Numbered from the stretch's first letter, positions 51,158 to 61,055 are shown. The stretch: DNA of 62,542 bases from Burkholderia sp. H160 (GCA_000173575.1 ABYL01000032.1:1-62542), one strand, 5' to 3'. A program made the numbers and translations. Notes: generated by a model from the sequence alone, not told the origin.

Positions 51158-53350
51158 ATGGCCCTTGATTCCACTTTGCTTTACCGACGCAACAGGGACA
51201 CCGGACAGCTTCGACTTTCCGACTATACCAGTGTGTTGAAAGTGCACTGGCGGTTCATCATGTGCGTCGCGCTCGCGGTCTTCTCGCTCGGTGCGCTTTA
51301 CGCGTTACTGGCACCGCCCACCTATCGCGCCGACGCGCTGATCCAGGTCGACAATCAAAACCCCAACACCGACCCTGCGTTCAGTCAGCTCGCCGCGATC
51401 TTCAATGTGAGGACCACTTCGGACACGGAGATGGAGTTGCTCGGCGCACGGCTCGTGATCGGCGAAACGGTCCGTAAGCTGCATCTCGACATCGAAGCGA
51501 AGCCCCGCCGATTTCCGTTGCTGGGCGGATGGATCGCACGTTTTGCGGACGACGGCCAGCCGGGCACGTCGCTCCCAGGTCTCAGGCGCTTTGCGTGGGG
51601 TGGCGAACGTATCGACGTTTCGCGTTTCGATATTCCGTCATCGTTCTACAACAAGCGCTTCATCGTCACCGCCATGCGCGATGGCCGTTTCAGTCTCACA
51701 GACCCGCATGGCACATTGGTCGCGAACGGCGTCGTAGGCACAGTGGTTACGGGGACGACAGCCCAAGGTCCGGTGACCGTGTTGATCGACAGGCTCGTTG
51801 CGGGCCCGCATACCGAATTTACTCTGACGCGCTCGCCCTTCCTCGAAACTATCACCGACCTCCAGAACAAGCTGACCGTCGCAGAGCATGTGAAGCAATC
51901 GGGCGTGATCGGCATTGCATTCGAGGGCTCCGAGCGTCAGAAAGTGACTGACACGGTCAATACCATCGCACGTGAGTACGTCAATCAAAACAACGCACGC
52001 AAGGAGTCCGATGCTGAGCGCTCGCTTGCGCTCTTCGATAAGCAACTGCCGCGTCTGCGCGCCGAAGTGGACGACGCGGAGCAGCGCTACAACGCCTTCC
52101 GCGAAGCGCATGGCGCAGTCGATCTCGGTGAAGAGAGCCGTCTTCTGCTACAGCAGATGGTCGACCTCGAAACCAAGATCACGGACTTGAAACAGCAAAG
52201 CTCGGATCTGGCGCAGCGCTTCGCGCCTGGGCACCCCGCAGTCGCGTCGGTCGACGCGCAGATCGCCGACCTTCAACATCGCCGAGACGCATTGAGCCGG
52301 CAAGTGGCTGGGCTGCCCGCTCTCGAGCAAACCGTATTGCGACTGCAACGGGAAGTGCGCGTCAATACGGGCCTGTACACGAACCTGTTGAATCGCGCTC
52401 AGGAGTTGCGCGTCGCGAAGGCCGCGGAGGCAGGGAACGTCCGTGTCGTGGATTACGCACTGCCACCCGATCGGCCTGCGAAGCCGAAGGTGCCGCTTGT
52501 GCTGGCCCTTTCCTCGGTGCTTGGCCTGCTGATCGGCACGACATGGGCGTTCGCGCGGCACGCTGTCTCACGAGGAACAGAAAGCAGCGAAGACATCGTG
52601 ACGGTGACGGGTGTGCCGGTGTCAGCCGTGGTAATGCGTAGCGACAGGCAAGCGCAGTTGCAGAAGGACGCACAACGCTCACGAGGCGGCCCCCCGCTTC
52701 TCGCGGCACGTGCTCCTAAAGACGTGGCCGTCGAAGGTATACGCAATGTGCGGACCATGCTGCAATTTGCAGATGTATCGACGACCAATCCCGTTATCGC
52801 GCTGACTGGCCCGCATTCGGAAGTGGGCAAGTCATTCGTTGTCGCCAATCTTGCCGCTGTGATGGCGACGGCCGGTAAGCGCGTCGCCATTATCGACGCC
52901 GACATGCGCCGTGGAGACGTACACAGCTTCTTTGGTGCACACGCAAGCCCGGGACTTGCCGAAGTTCTCGAAGATGGAGTCCTCGTGGAAGACGCGCTGA
53001 TCCGCGACGTCGCCTCCAATGTGGACTTGCTGCCCTGCGGCTCTTATCCGTCCCATCCTGCCGAATTGCTGAACTCGGCGCGCTTTGCTGCTTTGATAGG
53101 GCAACTCTCGCTGCTGTACGACAAGGTGATCATCGATACGCCTCCCATTCTTGCCGTGACCGATGCGATGCTCGTCTGCAAGCACGCCGGTACGATTCTG
53201 ATGGTGGTGCGCTATGGCAAACAATCGCTCGAGGACATCAGTGAATCGGTAGGCCGGTTGCGCGCGGGTGGCATGGTGCCAAGCGGGATTCTTCTCAACG
53301 ATATACCGCCTCACAGTTCAAGCTACGCATCGTATTACGGCTACGCGTAG
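51158..53350 (+). CDS. Wzc-like polysaccharide co-polymerase and BY-kinase
   Basis: The 730-residue protein has a Wzz domain: a first transmembrane helix (about 34-54), a periplasmic helical region with coiled coils (about 280-400) and a second transmembrane helix near 445-465 preceded by Pro-rich PPDRPAKPKVPL. The cytoplasmic tyrosine kinase follows, with Walker A LTGPHSEVGKSF, Walker A' VAIIDADMRRGD and Walker B KVIIDTPP. The tail ends SSYASYYGYA, a small tyrosine cluster for autophosphorylation. It sets chain length and couples export in Wzx/Wzy systems. No matching Wzb phosphatase or Wza porin gene is in the window. Confidence 0.93.
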   Translation: MALDSTLLYRRNRDTGQLRLSDYTSVLKVHWRFIMCVALAVFSLGALYALLAPPTYRADALIQVDNQNPNTDPAFSQLAAIFNVRTTSDTEMELLGARLVIGETVRKLHLDIEAKPRRFPLLGGWIARFADDGQPGTSLPGLRRFAWGGERIDVSRFDIPSSFYNKRFIVTAMRDGRFSLTDPHGTLVANGVVGTVVTGTTAQGPVTVLIDRLVAGPHTEFTLTRSPFLETITDLQNKLTVAEHVKQSGVIGIAFEGSERQKVTDTVNTIAREYVNQNNARKESDAERSLALFDKQLPRLRAEVDDAEQRYNAFREAHGAVDLGEESRLLLQQMVDLETKITDLKQQSSDLAQRFAPGHPAVASVDAQIADLQHRRDALSRQVAGLPALEQTVLRLQREVRVNTGLYTNLLNRAQELRVAKAAEAGNVRVVDYALPPDRPAKPKVPLVLALSSVLGLLIGTTWAFARHAVSRGTESSEDIVTVTGVPVSAVVMRSDRQAQLQKDAQRSRGGPPLLAARAPKDVAVEGIRNVRTMLQFADVSTTNPVIALTGPHSEVGKSFVVANLAAVMATAGKRVAIIDADMRRGDVHSFFGAHASPGLAEVLEDGVLVEDALIRDVASNVDLLPCGSYPSHPAELLNSARFAALIGQLSLLYDKVIIDTPPILAVTDAMLVCKHAGTILMVVRYGKQSLEDISESVGRLRAGGMVPSGILLNDIPPHSSSYASYYGYA

Positions 53351-53424
53351 GCAAGCGTAGGCCGTATCGACACACACGGCGGACATCGTCATGTCCGTCG
53401 GGGGTTCTGCTCTGCCGAAGCCAT

Positions 53425-54750
53425 ATGAAGACATTTCGCCTTCTCAGTACACTCAGGTTTTCGCTCGCGCGCATGCCCATTCTCTCTGGCGTCGCGGCGA
53501 ACTCCTACAATCAGGTCGTTACTGCAGTCATACAGCTCGCATCGCTGCCTTTCTTCCTGCATTACTGGGGCGCGGAGCGCTATGGCCGTTGGTTGATGAT
53601 CGCCGCGATACCCGCCTATTTCCAGATGTCCGACTTCGGCCTTGCCGCAGTCGCGATGACCAAGACCTGCATAGCCTGGGCCAGCGGAGAGATCGATGCA
53701 GCCAAGGTGACGTTTCGAAGCGCGCTGCTCGGCATCACCCTGTTCGCGCTCGGCGGCGTCATCCTCACCGCGCTTGGCTGTGTCGTCTTTTCTCCGGCCG
53801 ACAAGGAGTCCGGGGGCGCATTGGTACTGCTCATTGCAGGCGCGCTGCTGAGCACGTACTCGAGTCTGTATGACGCGTGCTTCAGGATTATCGACCGCTA
53901 CGCATACGGCATATTCCTCCAGTCTTCGATCAGGCTCGTCGAATGGGCTGCGGGACTCGCTGCGCTCGCATTCGGCGCGAATTTCCTCGGCGTAGCGATG
54001 GCCATGTTTGCCACGCGCCTCATCTGTCAGGCGGCGCTCGCGCTCTATTCGCGCAGACTCGTGCCGCAACTCGGCATTAGCTTTAAAGGGGCGTCGTGGA
54101 CCGAGCTACGTGCACTTTTGCCTCTAGGCTTCGCCTATCTTGGCTTCACGCTCGGCTCCGCCCTCAGTGTCCAGGGTCTGGTTTTGCTCGTCGGGAACGT
54201 GCTCGGCCCGCAGGCGCTTGTGGTCTTCTCCACCTACCGGACGCTTTCGCGCACGGTGACGCAACTCGTCAACGTAGTTGGCCATTCGATCTGGCCGCGC
54301 TTTTCGATGTTGTACGGACTCGGTCAAACCGCGGTCGCGGAGCGGCTCAGGGTACGGACCGAACAGGCGCTGATCGTGCTGTCCGTGCTCTGCCTCACCG
54401 GGATCGCGCTGGCGGGACGACCCATCATCGCCTTTTGGGGGCGTGGCGGGCTCAGTTACGAGCCGCAAGTGCTGTTGCCGCTTCTCGGCGCAACCGCATT
54501 GACCGCTGTTTATCAGATCAAGCTTATCGCGCTCATCGCGACGAATCGCCACGTCGGCGTATCGCTGCGCTTTTGCATTGTCAGTGCGCTCGCCCTGGTG
54601 ATGGTTCGAATACTCATGCCGAGTCTCGGCATCGCGGCACCGATTGCCGCAGTTGTCGGCATCGAACTCGCGATGGTCGTCATCGTCAATATTGCCTTCT
54701 CAGCGGTAAACGAGCCGCGGCGTGCGAGCGAGCCGCTCGCGTCCCGGTAA
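53425..54750 (+). CDS. Wzx-like polysaccharide flippase (MATE/MOP superfamily)
   Basis: This 441-residue protein has about 12 transmembrane helices and the N-terminal pattern VAANSYNQVVTAVIQLASLPFFLHYWGAERYGRWLM, in which YNQ...P-F-F-L-x-x-W-G is characteristic of the Wzx/RfbX flippases. It would move the lipid-linked repeat unit across the inner membrane before Wzy polymerisation. The gene follows the Wzc-like gene by 74 bases. The ATG at 53425 lies close to several weak ribosome-binding sequences. Confidence 0.88.
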   Translation: MKTFRLLSTLRFSLARMPILSGVAANSYNQVVTAVIQLASLPFFLHYWGAERYGRWLMIAAIPAYFQMSDFGLAAVAMTKTCIAWASGEIDAAKVTFRSALLGITLFALGGVILTALGCVVFSPADKESGGALVLLIAGALLSTYSSLYDACFRIIDRYAYGIFLQSSIRLVEWAAGLAALAFGANFLGVAMAMFATRLICQAALALYSRRLVPQLGISFKGASWTELRALLPLGFAYLGFTLGSALSVQGLVLLVGNVLGPQALVVFSTYRTLSRTVTQLVNVVGHSIWPRFSMLYGLGQTAVAERLRVRTEQALIVLSVLCLTGIALAGRPIIAFWGRGGLSYEPQVLLPLLGATALTAVYQIKLIALIATNRHVGVSLRFCIVSALALVMVRILMPSLGIAAPIAAVVGIELAMVVIVNIAFSAVNEPRRASEPLASR

Positions 54751-55042
54751 TAGGAAGACAGCAAATTCGGACAAAACGAAGCGTCTGTCTATGCTGAAGA
54801 ATTTTCTGGAGAGATATTGACTGGAAGTCGATCGGAAATAGGCGAGCAGCGGGGTTCAATAATGTGCTGCCGGTTGCGGGCGTGGCCTCGGCGCATGACG
54901 ACAATCCCTAGCCGCTAGCGCCGAGCCAAATTGACAGTGCCATGTCTGGCACAGAGAATTTTCTGGTGCTCATCGCATCCGATCAAGGCAGCCCGGTTTG
55001 AACGTTGCCGTTAATACCCTTTAACACGAGGATACAGCGCAC

Positions 55043-56026
55043 ATGTACAAGATTCTGAGTCCGATTGGAACCGAGATCGAGATTCCTGAATTTGCCGATC
55101 AGAACTCGACGACGTTCGACATGAGCGACCTCCCCGGCGCGAGGCGTTACTACGAAGAGAATGGCTACATGGTCGTGCGCGGCGCGGTGGATCCTGCGCT
55201 CTGCGATTCCATCAGGGGCGCGTTCGAGCAAACGGTGAAGCACTACCCGGGGTACATCTACCGGCAGGCCACCGCGAATCCGGAAAAAAACAGGATCAAC
55301 GAGTACGGTTTCGTGATGAATCCGCTGCTCAATCTCCAGTCGCTCGGGGACACGAGCTTTGCCCCGCTCAAGCAGCTTGCGGTAAAGGTGTTCGCGAGCA
55401 AGCCGATCAAGGCCATCAACCGGGAGATATTCTCCGAAGACGGCAAGCTCGTTCAGAGCATGTATTTCGAAGGCAATTCGGAAACCTGGCCGCATCAGGA
55501 CACCTATTACCTCGACAGTGAAACCATCGGCACGATGGTCGGATGCTGGTACGCGCTCGAAGATATCGATGCGGGCGCGGGCCGATTTTTCGTGGTCCCG
55601 CGTAGCCACCTGATCAACATGGCGAAGAACGGCAAGAATTTTGACGTCGCGTTCAATCACGGCCGATACAAGGAACTGGTGAGAAGGATCCTCACCGATA
55701 ATCAACTCGAATTCCGTGCGCCGTTCCTGCAAAAAGGCGACGTACTCTTCTGGAACGCGAAAACCATCCACGGCAGCTTGCGCACGACCCGGCCGCAATT
55801 TTCCCGCAGTTCGCTGACGTCGCATTTCATTCCCGTGTCACACCGGTTCCTGCAGTTCCAGGCGAAGATCAAACCGCTTAAACTGCGCGAGTTCGACGGC
55901 ATGGCCTTCCATTGCCCAAAGGACATGGAGCGGCTGTCCAATCGGATCGTGCTCGGCGTCGAGACGACATTTCCGAAAACATTCCAGATGGCCAAGAAGC
56001 TGGCCATCAAGGCGCTCGTGAAATGA
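55043..56026 (+). CDS. Phytanoyl-CoA dioxygenase (PhyH)-family enzyme
   Basis: The 327-residue protein has the PhyH double-stranded beta-helix. The Fe(II) 2-His-1-carboxylate ligands are probably the His and Asp of ETWPHQDTYYLDS and the His of KTIHGSL; SRSSLTSHFIPV follows, as usual. It has ARRYYEENGYMVVRGAVDPAL near the N-terminus, the typical family start, and a long mid-region. Members are 2-oxoglutarate-dependent hydroxylases. Its stop overlaps the WcaF-like start by ATGA, suggesting one acts on the product of the other, possibly on a sugar or acyl group of the polysaccharide. GAGGAT precedes the start. Confidence 0.88.
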   Translation: MYKILSPIGTEIEIPEFADQNSTTFDMSDLPGARRYYEENGYMVVRGAVDPALCDSIRGAFEQTVKHYPGYIYRQATANPEKNRINEYGFVMNPLLNLQSLGDTSFAPLKQLAVKVFASKPIKAINREIFSEDGKLVQSMYFEGNSETWPHQDTYYLDSETIGTMVGCWYALEDIDAGAGRFFVVPRSHLINMAKNGKNFDVAFNHGRYKELVRRILTDNQLEFRAPFLQKGDVLFWNAKTIHGSLRTTRPQFSRSSLTSHFIPVSHRFLQFQAKIKPLKLREFDGMAFHCPKDMERLSNRIVLGVETTFPKTFQMAKKLAIKALVK

Positions 56027-56580
56027 CACGGTCAAATGGAACAATCGATTTGACGCTCGCCGGCAAGGGAAATTACGTCAGCGCCCGCGGCAAGCTCACT
56101 CAACTGGCCTGGTTTGTCGTCGAGGCGTGCGTGATCAACAACCGGCTCATGCCGATCTCGGCGGTCCGCACGGGGTTGCTCCGGCTGTTCGGCGCGAAAA
56201 TAGGCGCAAATTGCCGATTCTTGCACGCGATCCGCGTTAAGTGCCCGTGGTATCTTGAGGTCGGCGATAACTCCTGGTTTGGCGAAGACGTCTGGATTTA
56301 CAACCAGGACATGGTCCGGGTCGGGTCGAATGTGTGCATTTCCCAGGGTACATTCCTGACGTGCGGATCGCACGATCCCTCCACGAACATGGATCTTCAG
56401 GTTGCGCCAATCACGATCGAGGACGGCGTCTGGATCACATCGAAGTGCGTGGTTCTCAAGGGCGTCACGATCGGACGGTCCGCGCTCGTCACGCCGCTCT
56501 CGGTCGTTCACCGGTCACTCGAAGCGGAAGGCATGTACGGGGGGAATCCTTGCCGGTTTATCCGGAAGCGCTTCAGGTGA
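56023..56580 (+). CDS. WcaF-type hexapeptide-repeat acetyltransferase
   Basis: The 185-residue protein is a left-handed beta-helix acyltransferase with hexapeptide repeats (IGANCRFLHAIRV, VGDNSWFGEDVWIYNQDMV, VGSNVCISQGTFLTCGSHD, IEDGVWITSKCVVLKGVTIG, GRSALVTPLSVV). The His in GSHDPSTNM is in the usual catalytic position. It resembles colanic-acid acetyltransferase WcaF and the CatB/LacA group. It overlaps the PhyH-family gene by four bases. It likely O-acetylates the repeat unit. Confidence 0.9.
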   Translation: MTRSNGTIDLTLAGKGNYVSARGKLTQLAWFVVEACVINNRLMPISAVRTGLLRLFGAKIGANCRFLHAIRVKCPWYLEVGDNSWFGEDVWIYNQDMVRVGSNVCISQGTFLTCGSHDPSTNMDLQVAPITIEDGVWITSKCVVLKGVTIGRSALVTPLSVVHRSLEAEGMYGGNPCRFIRKRFR

Positions 56581-56745
56581 ACAACAACATCATAAGGAAT
56601 CCGGGTTACCTCTGCGACGCCACCAGTCATGGTGGAAAGGTCACCACCGCTTAACGAACGATCATTAGTTCAATGAAACATCGACTAGTGGAGTGCGAAT
56701 CGCTTTTCGACAGCTATCGCGATCGTCTATTGAGGAGAATCACCG

Positions 56746-57963
56746 ATGTTGGTCATCATCGCCCCATGCAGCTTCAAGCACAGGTCTACACACTTCAACC
56801 TCGCAGCGACAGCCAAGCTGGGTTTTTTCCTGTCGCTCCTCGCGCGACTGGACCACAAAATCGTGCTGGTGAACACGTCCCATGCCGAGGAGGTCTGGCG
56901 CAAGCGTGAAGAGTATATCTGTCGCGCCGGGGACGCCTCAGTACGTGAAATCGTATTGCGGCAGTATCCGGTGCGGACAATCGGCAAGTTCCTGAACCTG
57001 TTCGAGGTAGGCGCGGTTGCAAGGGAAATCGCGCAAGAGGGCGAGCCCACGCTCATCTGGGCATACAACGCGTACGGGTTCGAAGCACTGCTCGCGCGCG
57101 CGCTGAAGCAGCGCTTCAACGTACCGTTCGTGTTCGAGTTCGAAGACTGGGTGATGGCGCGGCGCAAATGGCATCCGAAATCGTTGATCGATTTTCTCGC
57201 CTGGCGCTATGTAATGCCAGAGCCCGATTTTTGTCTGGCCGTCAACCGTTCGCTTCTGAAGCGCGAGCGCCGCCGCAGTGGCTGCGATGCTCAACTCTGC
57301 CCCGGGGTCGTGTCGGAGGGGCTTATCGATGCCTGCAACAGGCAGCCAGCGTTCCCTAAACAACGAAAGCACCAGGTCGTGGTTGGCTATTTCGGCACGC
57401 TCCACGCCGAGAAGGGCATACACTGGCTGCCGGACCTGGTCGAGCAGCTCGGAGATGACTTCGTATTCCATGTGTCGGGAAATGGACCACTTGCCGAAGA
57501 GTTGGAAGCGCTTAGCGCTCGCCGTCATAATTTTTTCTTTCACGGATTCGTCGAGAAGGAAACCGTCTATGAACTGATGGCAGATTGCGACGTCCTGCTG
57601 AATCCCCATAGACCGATCGGGACTATGAACGACGGCGTATTTCCATTCAAAGTGATCGAGTATGTGGCTTCGGGACGATTGGTCGTCTCGACCGCACTGC
57701 CGGAAGCGAATTTGGCGGCCGCATATAAAGCCATCGCTTTCGTCGAGTACGACAAGTCATCGATCGTGTCCGCGTTGAAGGCGGCAAGGCAAATCTATGA
57801 ACAGAGACGTGCGCAAATCGAAACGGCAGCGGCGGATGTCCGACACCGATTTGGCGAGCAGGGACTCTTACAGACACTCGCTGACGTTGTCGTCGCGTCC
57901 CGCGATGTCGAAACCGGGGAGGTTGATGCGGGCGTGCTCGAACTGATTGAGGAGCAACGCTGA
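56746..57963 (+). CDS. GT4-type (GT-B fold) glycosyltransferase
   Basis: The 405-residue protein has a GT-B layout with two Rossmann-like halves. The N-terminal half contains MLVIIAPCSF and LARLDHKIVLVNTSH; the C-terminal half contains VVVGYFGTLHAEKGIHWLPDLVEQL, FHVSGNGPLAEEL and ELMADCDVLLNPHRP, followed by VFPFKVIEYVASGRLVVST. The latter holds the conserved E-x7-E-like site (F-K-V-I-E-Y) that binds the sugar nucleotide. It is the only clear glycosyltransferase of the locus. AGGAG lies nine bases before the ATG. The donor sugar cannot be told. Confidence 0.9.
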   Translation: MLVIIAPCSFKHRSTHFNLAATAKLGFFLSLLARLDHKIVLVNTSHAEEVWRKREEYICRAGDASVREIVLRQYPVRTIGKFLNLFEVGAVAREIAQEGEPTLIWAYNAYGFEALLARALKQRFNVPFVFEFEDWVMARRKWHPKSLIDFLAWRYVMPEPDFCLAVNRSLLKRERRRSGCDAQLCPGVVSEGLIDACNRQPAFPKQRKHQVVVGYFGTLHAEKGIHWLPDLVEQLGDDFVFHVSGNGPLAEELEALSARRHNFFFHGFVEKETVYELMADCDVLLNPHRPIGTMNDGVFPFKVIEYVASGRLVVSTALPEANLAAAYKAIAFVEYDKSSIVSALKAARQIYEQRRAQIETAAADVRHRFGEQGLLQTLADVVVASRDVETGEVDAGVLELIEEQR

Positions 57964-58148
57964 ACTGCTCCAGAAGCGACCACTCAATTAAAAAAAGCGC
58001 TACCAGAATGAATGCCGAAGTCGTCGCCAACAGATGATGCGGCCGGCGATTTTCGTGAACGCGTCGTGTATGGTCGCGAGGCGTTCGAACCAGACGCGGG
58101 GGCGTCTGAAGTCATGCAGTCACGCGTCGCATTGGACCGAGGAGGCAC

Positions 58149-59390
58149 ATGATGCGAAACACGCCGATCGAAGCTGTATTGAGCCCTGACAGTGCCGCCC
58201 GTCCCGCCACAGGCACAATCTCTCACGAAGTCCGCGTGTGCCGTTCACCGGCGGACTTCGCACGCCTGCGCCCGGCGTGGGACTCACTCGCCGCCGTATA
58301 CCGGCCTGGCCTCGATTTTACGTTCTGCGAAGTTGCGGCCGACCACGCATTCGCGCGCGGCGCGACGGTCAGCGTTGCGCTAGTGTCGGACGGCGCGGCG
58401 CTCGTCGCTCTCTGGCCGCTGATGATCGAGCGCCGGGGTGTATGTCGCGTCGCACGTGCGCTCGGCTGCGGAAACGACGAAGAGTACGGCGGCCCGCTTC
58501 TTGCCGATCCTGGCAATGCGCGCCTCTACGCCGCCGCACTCGACGCGTTGCGCCACGTGAAAGCCGACGTGCTGGAGATCCGCATGCTCGACTGCGATGG
58601 CCCGCTCGCTGCGGCGCTCGCCCATGTGCCCCAGTCGTGGGTGATGGGCGCGATACCGGCACGCTGGCGCGGCTTGGGCGGCTACTCGATCGCGCTCTCC
58701 AGCTTCGCCACCTACGACGCCTTTCTCGCCACGCGGCCCGAGTCGTTGCGTGGGCCCCTGCGTCGTCGTGCAAAGCGCCTCGCCGACCGCGGTGAAGTGG
58801 AGTACGGCTCGTGCCAAAGCGCCGACGACGCCCGCGAGGTGCTGACCTGGCTCTTCGCGAACAAGCGCAACTGGGCACTCGCTCGCGGTCTCCACACGGC
58901 GTATCTGATGGACGATCAATTGCGCGATTTCTTTATCGACGTCGCTGGACGGATTGATCTCGTGGCAACGCCGCTGGTTTTCTTCGTGAAATTGAACGGC
59001 TCACCCGTGGCGGCAGCGCTCACCATCGTCGGGCCGCGCACCATCGAGTACTACATCACCACCTACGACGAAGCGTATGCCGGGTTCTCGGTCGGCAATC
59101 TGCTCGTCGACCGCATCGTGCGATGGGCGCACGCGACCGGCCGTGATTTCGACTTTCGGCCGTACTTTTCCGCCTACAAGGAACGTTGGTCCAATCGTGA
59201 AACCTGGCACGAGCACCACTTCGTCATGCTCACGTTGCGCGGCCGGCTCGCCGAAGTGCCTCTTGCGGTGGAGCAGATCCAACGCATCGTTCGCAAGGTC
59301 CGGGAAGTCACCGTCGACCGGCTGCGCGCGAAGGTGTCTGCACTCGGCGGTCTGGCGCAGGCGCCAGACGGCACGTCGAAGGACGCATGA
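58149..59390 (+). CDS. GNAT/CelD-type acyltransferase-like protein
   Basis: The 413-residue product starts at the tandem ATGATG after GAGGAGGC. Its second half has the BioF2-like/GNAT_6 fold: LRGPLRRRAKRLADRGEVEYG, VLTWLFANKRNWALARG, LNGSPVAAALTIVGPRTIEYY, DEAYAGFSVGNLLVDRIVRWA. These features are shared with CelD/BcsL proteins found near cellulose and exopolysaccharide genes. The N-terminal half (about 20-190) carries a second, weaker GNAT-like unit. Probable role is acylation of the polymer or its precursor. It ends the locus; a hairpin and the converging MFS gene follow. Confidence 0.82.
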   Translation: MMRNTPIEAVLSPDSAARPATGTISHEVRVCRSPADFARLRPAWDSLAAVYRPGLDFTFCEVAADHAFARGATVSVALVSDGAALVALWPLMIERRGVCRVARALGCGNDEEYGGPLLADPGNARLYAAALDALRHVKADVLEIRMLDCDGPLAAALAHVPQSWVMGAIPARWRGLGGYSIALSSFATYDAFLATRPESLRGPLRRRAKRLADRGEVEYGSCQSADDAREVLTWLFANKRNWALARGLHTAYLMDDQLRDFFIDVAGRIDLVATPLVFFVKLNGSPVAAALTIVGPRTIEYYITTYDEAYAGFSVGNLLVDRIVRWAHATGRDFDFRPYFSAYKERWSNRETWHEHHFVMLTLRGRLAEVPLAVEQIQRIVRKVREVTVDRLRAKVSALGGLAQAPDGTSKDA

Positions 59391-59404
59391 GCAACAACAG
59401 CGAA

Positions 59405-59427
59405 GCAGGCCCCGCGAGAGGGCCTGC
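59405..59427. terminator. Short hairpin between the GNAT gene and the MFS gene
   Basis: GCAGGCCC (59405-59412) pairs with GGGCCTGC (59420-59427) around a seven-base loop. It lies in the 63-base gap between converging genes. No T-run follows on either strand, so it is a weak terminator candidate. Confidence 0.45.
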
Positions 59428-59453
59428 TGGCTCCGCGGCCAACCAACGAAAAC

Positions 59454-60665
59454 TCACTGCACCGCGGACAGGTTGCTGACCTTTGCGTTGCGCAGATACA
59501 GCACGGTCGACAGCACGACCGCCGCGGCCGCCGCGATCGCGGCAAACAGGAACACCGAGCCGTAGCCGAACTCGCCGGCGATATAGCCCGCCAACGGCCC
59601 GGTAATGCCGAGCGACAGATCCAGAAACACCGAATACGCGGACAACGCCGCGCCGCGGCTTGCCGGCGGCACGAGCCCGACCGCTTCGACGCCGAGAGAC
59701 GGGAACACCAGCGCGAAGCCGAAGCCGGTCAGCGCCGCGCCCGCCAGCGCGACATGCGGCACCGGCGCGAGCCACAGCATCAGCAAACCGGCGCATTCCA
59801 ACGAGAACGACGCAATCGCGACGCGAAAGCCGCCATAGGTCTTGATCGTGTTCGCGAACAGCAGGCGCGCGCCAATGAACAGCGTGCCGAACAGCGTCAG
59901 CGACAGCGCCGCGTTCGGCCAGTGCTTCGCCGCATAGAACAGCGTGATGAAGGTGGCGATCGAACCGAAGCCTGCCGAGCCGAGCGCGAGGCCCATGCCG
60001 TGCGGCAGCACGCGCGAAAACACGCTGCGATACGACATCCGCTCGCCGTGCACGACCGGCACCGCCGCGACCAGACGCGCGAGGTAGTAACCGAGCGCCG
60101 CGAGCACGATCACCAGAATGCCGAGCGCGGTAAAGCCGATCGAGTGCGAGATCGCCACGCCGAGCGGCGCGCCGATCGCGAGTGCGCCGTAGGTCGCGAT
60201 GCCGTTCCACGAAATCACCCGGGCGTTGTTGGACGTGCCGACCCGGCCGATCCCCCACAGGATCGCGCCGGTGCCGCACAGACTTTCACCGAAGCCGAGT
60301 ACGAGGCGGCTGCACACGAGCAGAGCGAGGCTCAGCACCGGCCAGTGACCGGTCAGCGCGGCAAGCAGCAACAGCACGCCGCTCGCGCCGCAACCGAGCA
60401 GACCGATCGACACCGTGCGCTTCGGCCCGAGCGTATCGGCCGAGCGCCCCGCCAGCGGCCGCGACGCGAGCGTCGCGAGGTACTGCACGCTGATCGCCGC
60501 GCCGGCCAGCACCGCGCTGTAGCCGAGGTCGGCGTGCACGTAGCCGGGCAGCACCGCGAGCGGAATGCCGATCGTCAGGTAGCAAAGAAAGGTGAAAAAG
60601 ACGACGGGAATGATCTGCAGGGTCGTCGCAAATTCGCTGCGGGCGGGCGCGGAGTCGGTGGACAT
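59454..60665 (-). CDS. MFS transporter, YhhS-type
   Basis: From ATG 60665 ([12 protein letters not shown]) the protein has 403 residues and about 12 transmembrane helices. Segments [41 protein letters not shown] and [18 protein letters not shown] match the YhhS/YfcJ group of the major facilitator superfamily, which includes arabinose and drug exporters. The long upstream open frame (to 60956) lacks membrane features and is not used. It converges on the polysaccharide locus and is divergent from xdhA. Substrate unknown. Confidence 0.9.
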   Translation of the reverse strand: MSTDSAPARSEFATTLQIIPVVFFTFLCYLTIGIPLAVLPGYVHADLGYSAVLAGAAISVQYLATLASRPLAGRSADTLGPKRTVSIGLLGCGASGVLLLLAALTGHWPVLSLALLVCSRLVLGFGESLCGTGAILWGIGRVGTSNNARVISWNGIATYGALAIGAPLGVAISHSIGFTALGILVIVLAALGYYLARLVAAVPVVHGERMSYRSVFSRVLPHGMGLALGSAGFGSIATFITLFYAAKHWPNAALSLTLFGTLFIGARLLFANTIKTYGGFRVAIASFSLECAGLLMLWLAPVPHVALAGAALTGFGFALVFPSLGVEAVGLVPPASRGAALSAYSVFLDLSLGITGPLAGYIAGEFGYGSVFLFAAIAAAAAVVLSTVLYLRNAKVSNLSAVQ

Positions 60666-61055
60666 CGGGAAAACGAGACTTGAAATCGGCGGGGAGGCGT
60701 GATTGTCCCATGGAACCGATTCCTTTGCAGAGCGTTGCTTAACGAATGGGTCGAATAAATGGCGCGATGTGACTCGATAAAGGTCCGGTTTGGGGCTGCC
60801 AGCGCGCGATTTTTTGGCGCGGCGCCTTGGTGTGCCACTATCGGCTATGTCAATCAACCTGCAAAAGTCATGAAAAGACGGCAAAAACGCTTGATCAACA
60901 TAAGCGCTGCCGCGCGCAAATCCATCTCGATATCGCGCGAAGAATATGTCCCCCATGCGAGTCGAGCTATGGGTTGCGTTTATTGACGGTGATAGCTTTC
61001 AAACCATCGACGCGGCGTGTTCGCGCGAACCCAGATCAGACGAGAGCAACGAGAC
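60666..61055. other. Divergent intergenic region between MFS and xdhA
   Basis: These 390 bases hold the promoters of the MFS gene (left) and xdhA (right). Frames here look spurious. I see no clear palindrome for a purine-responsive regulator. Confidence 0.45.
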
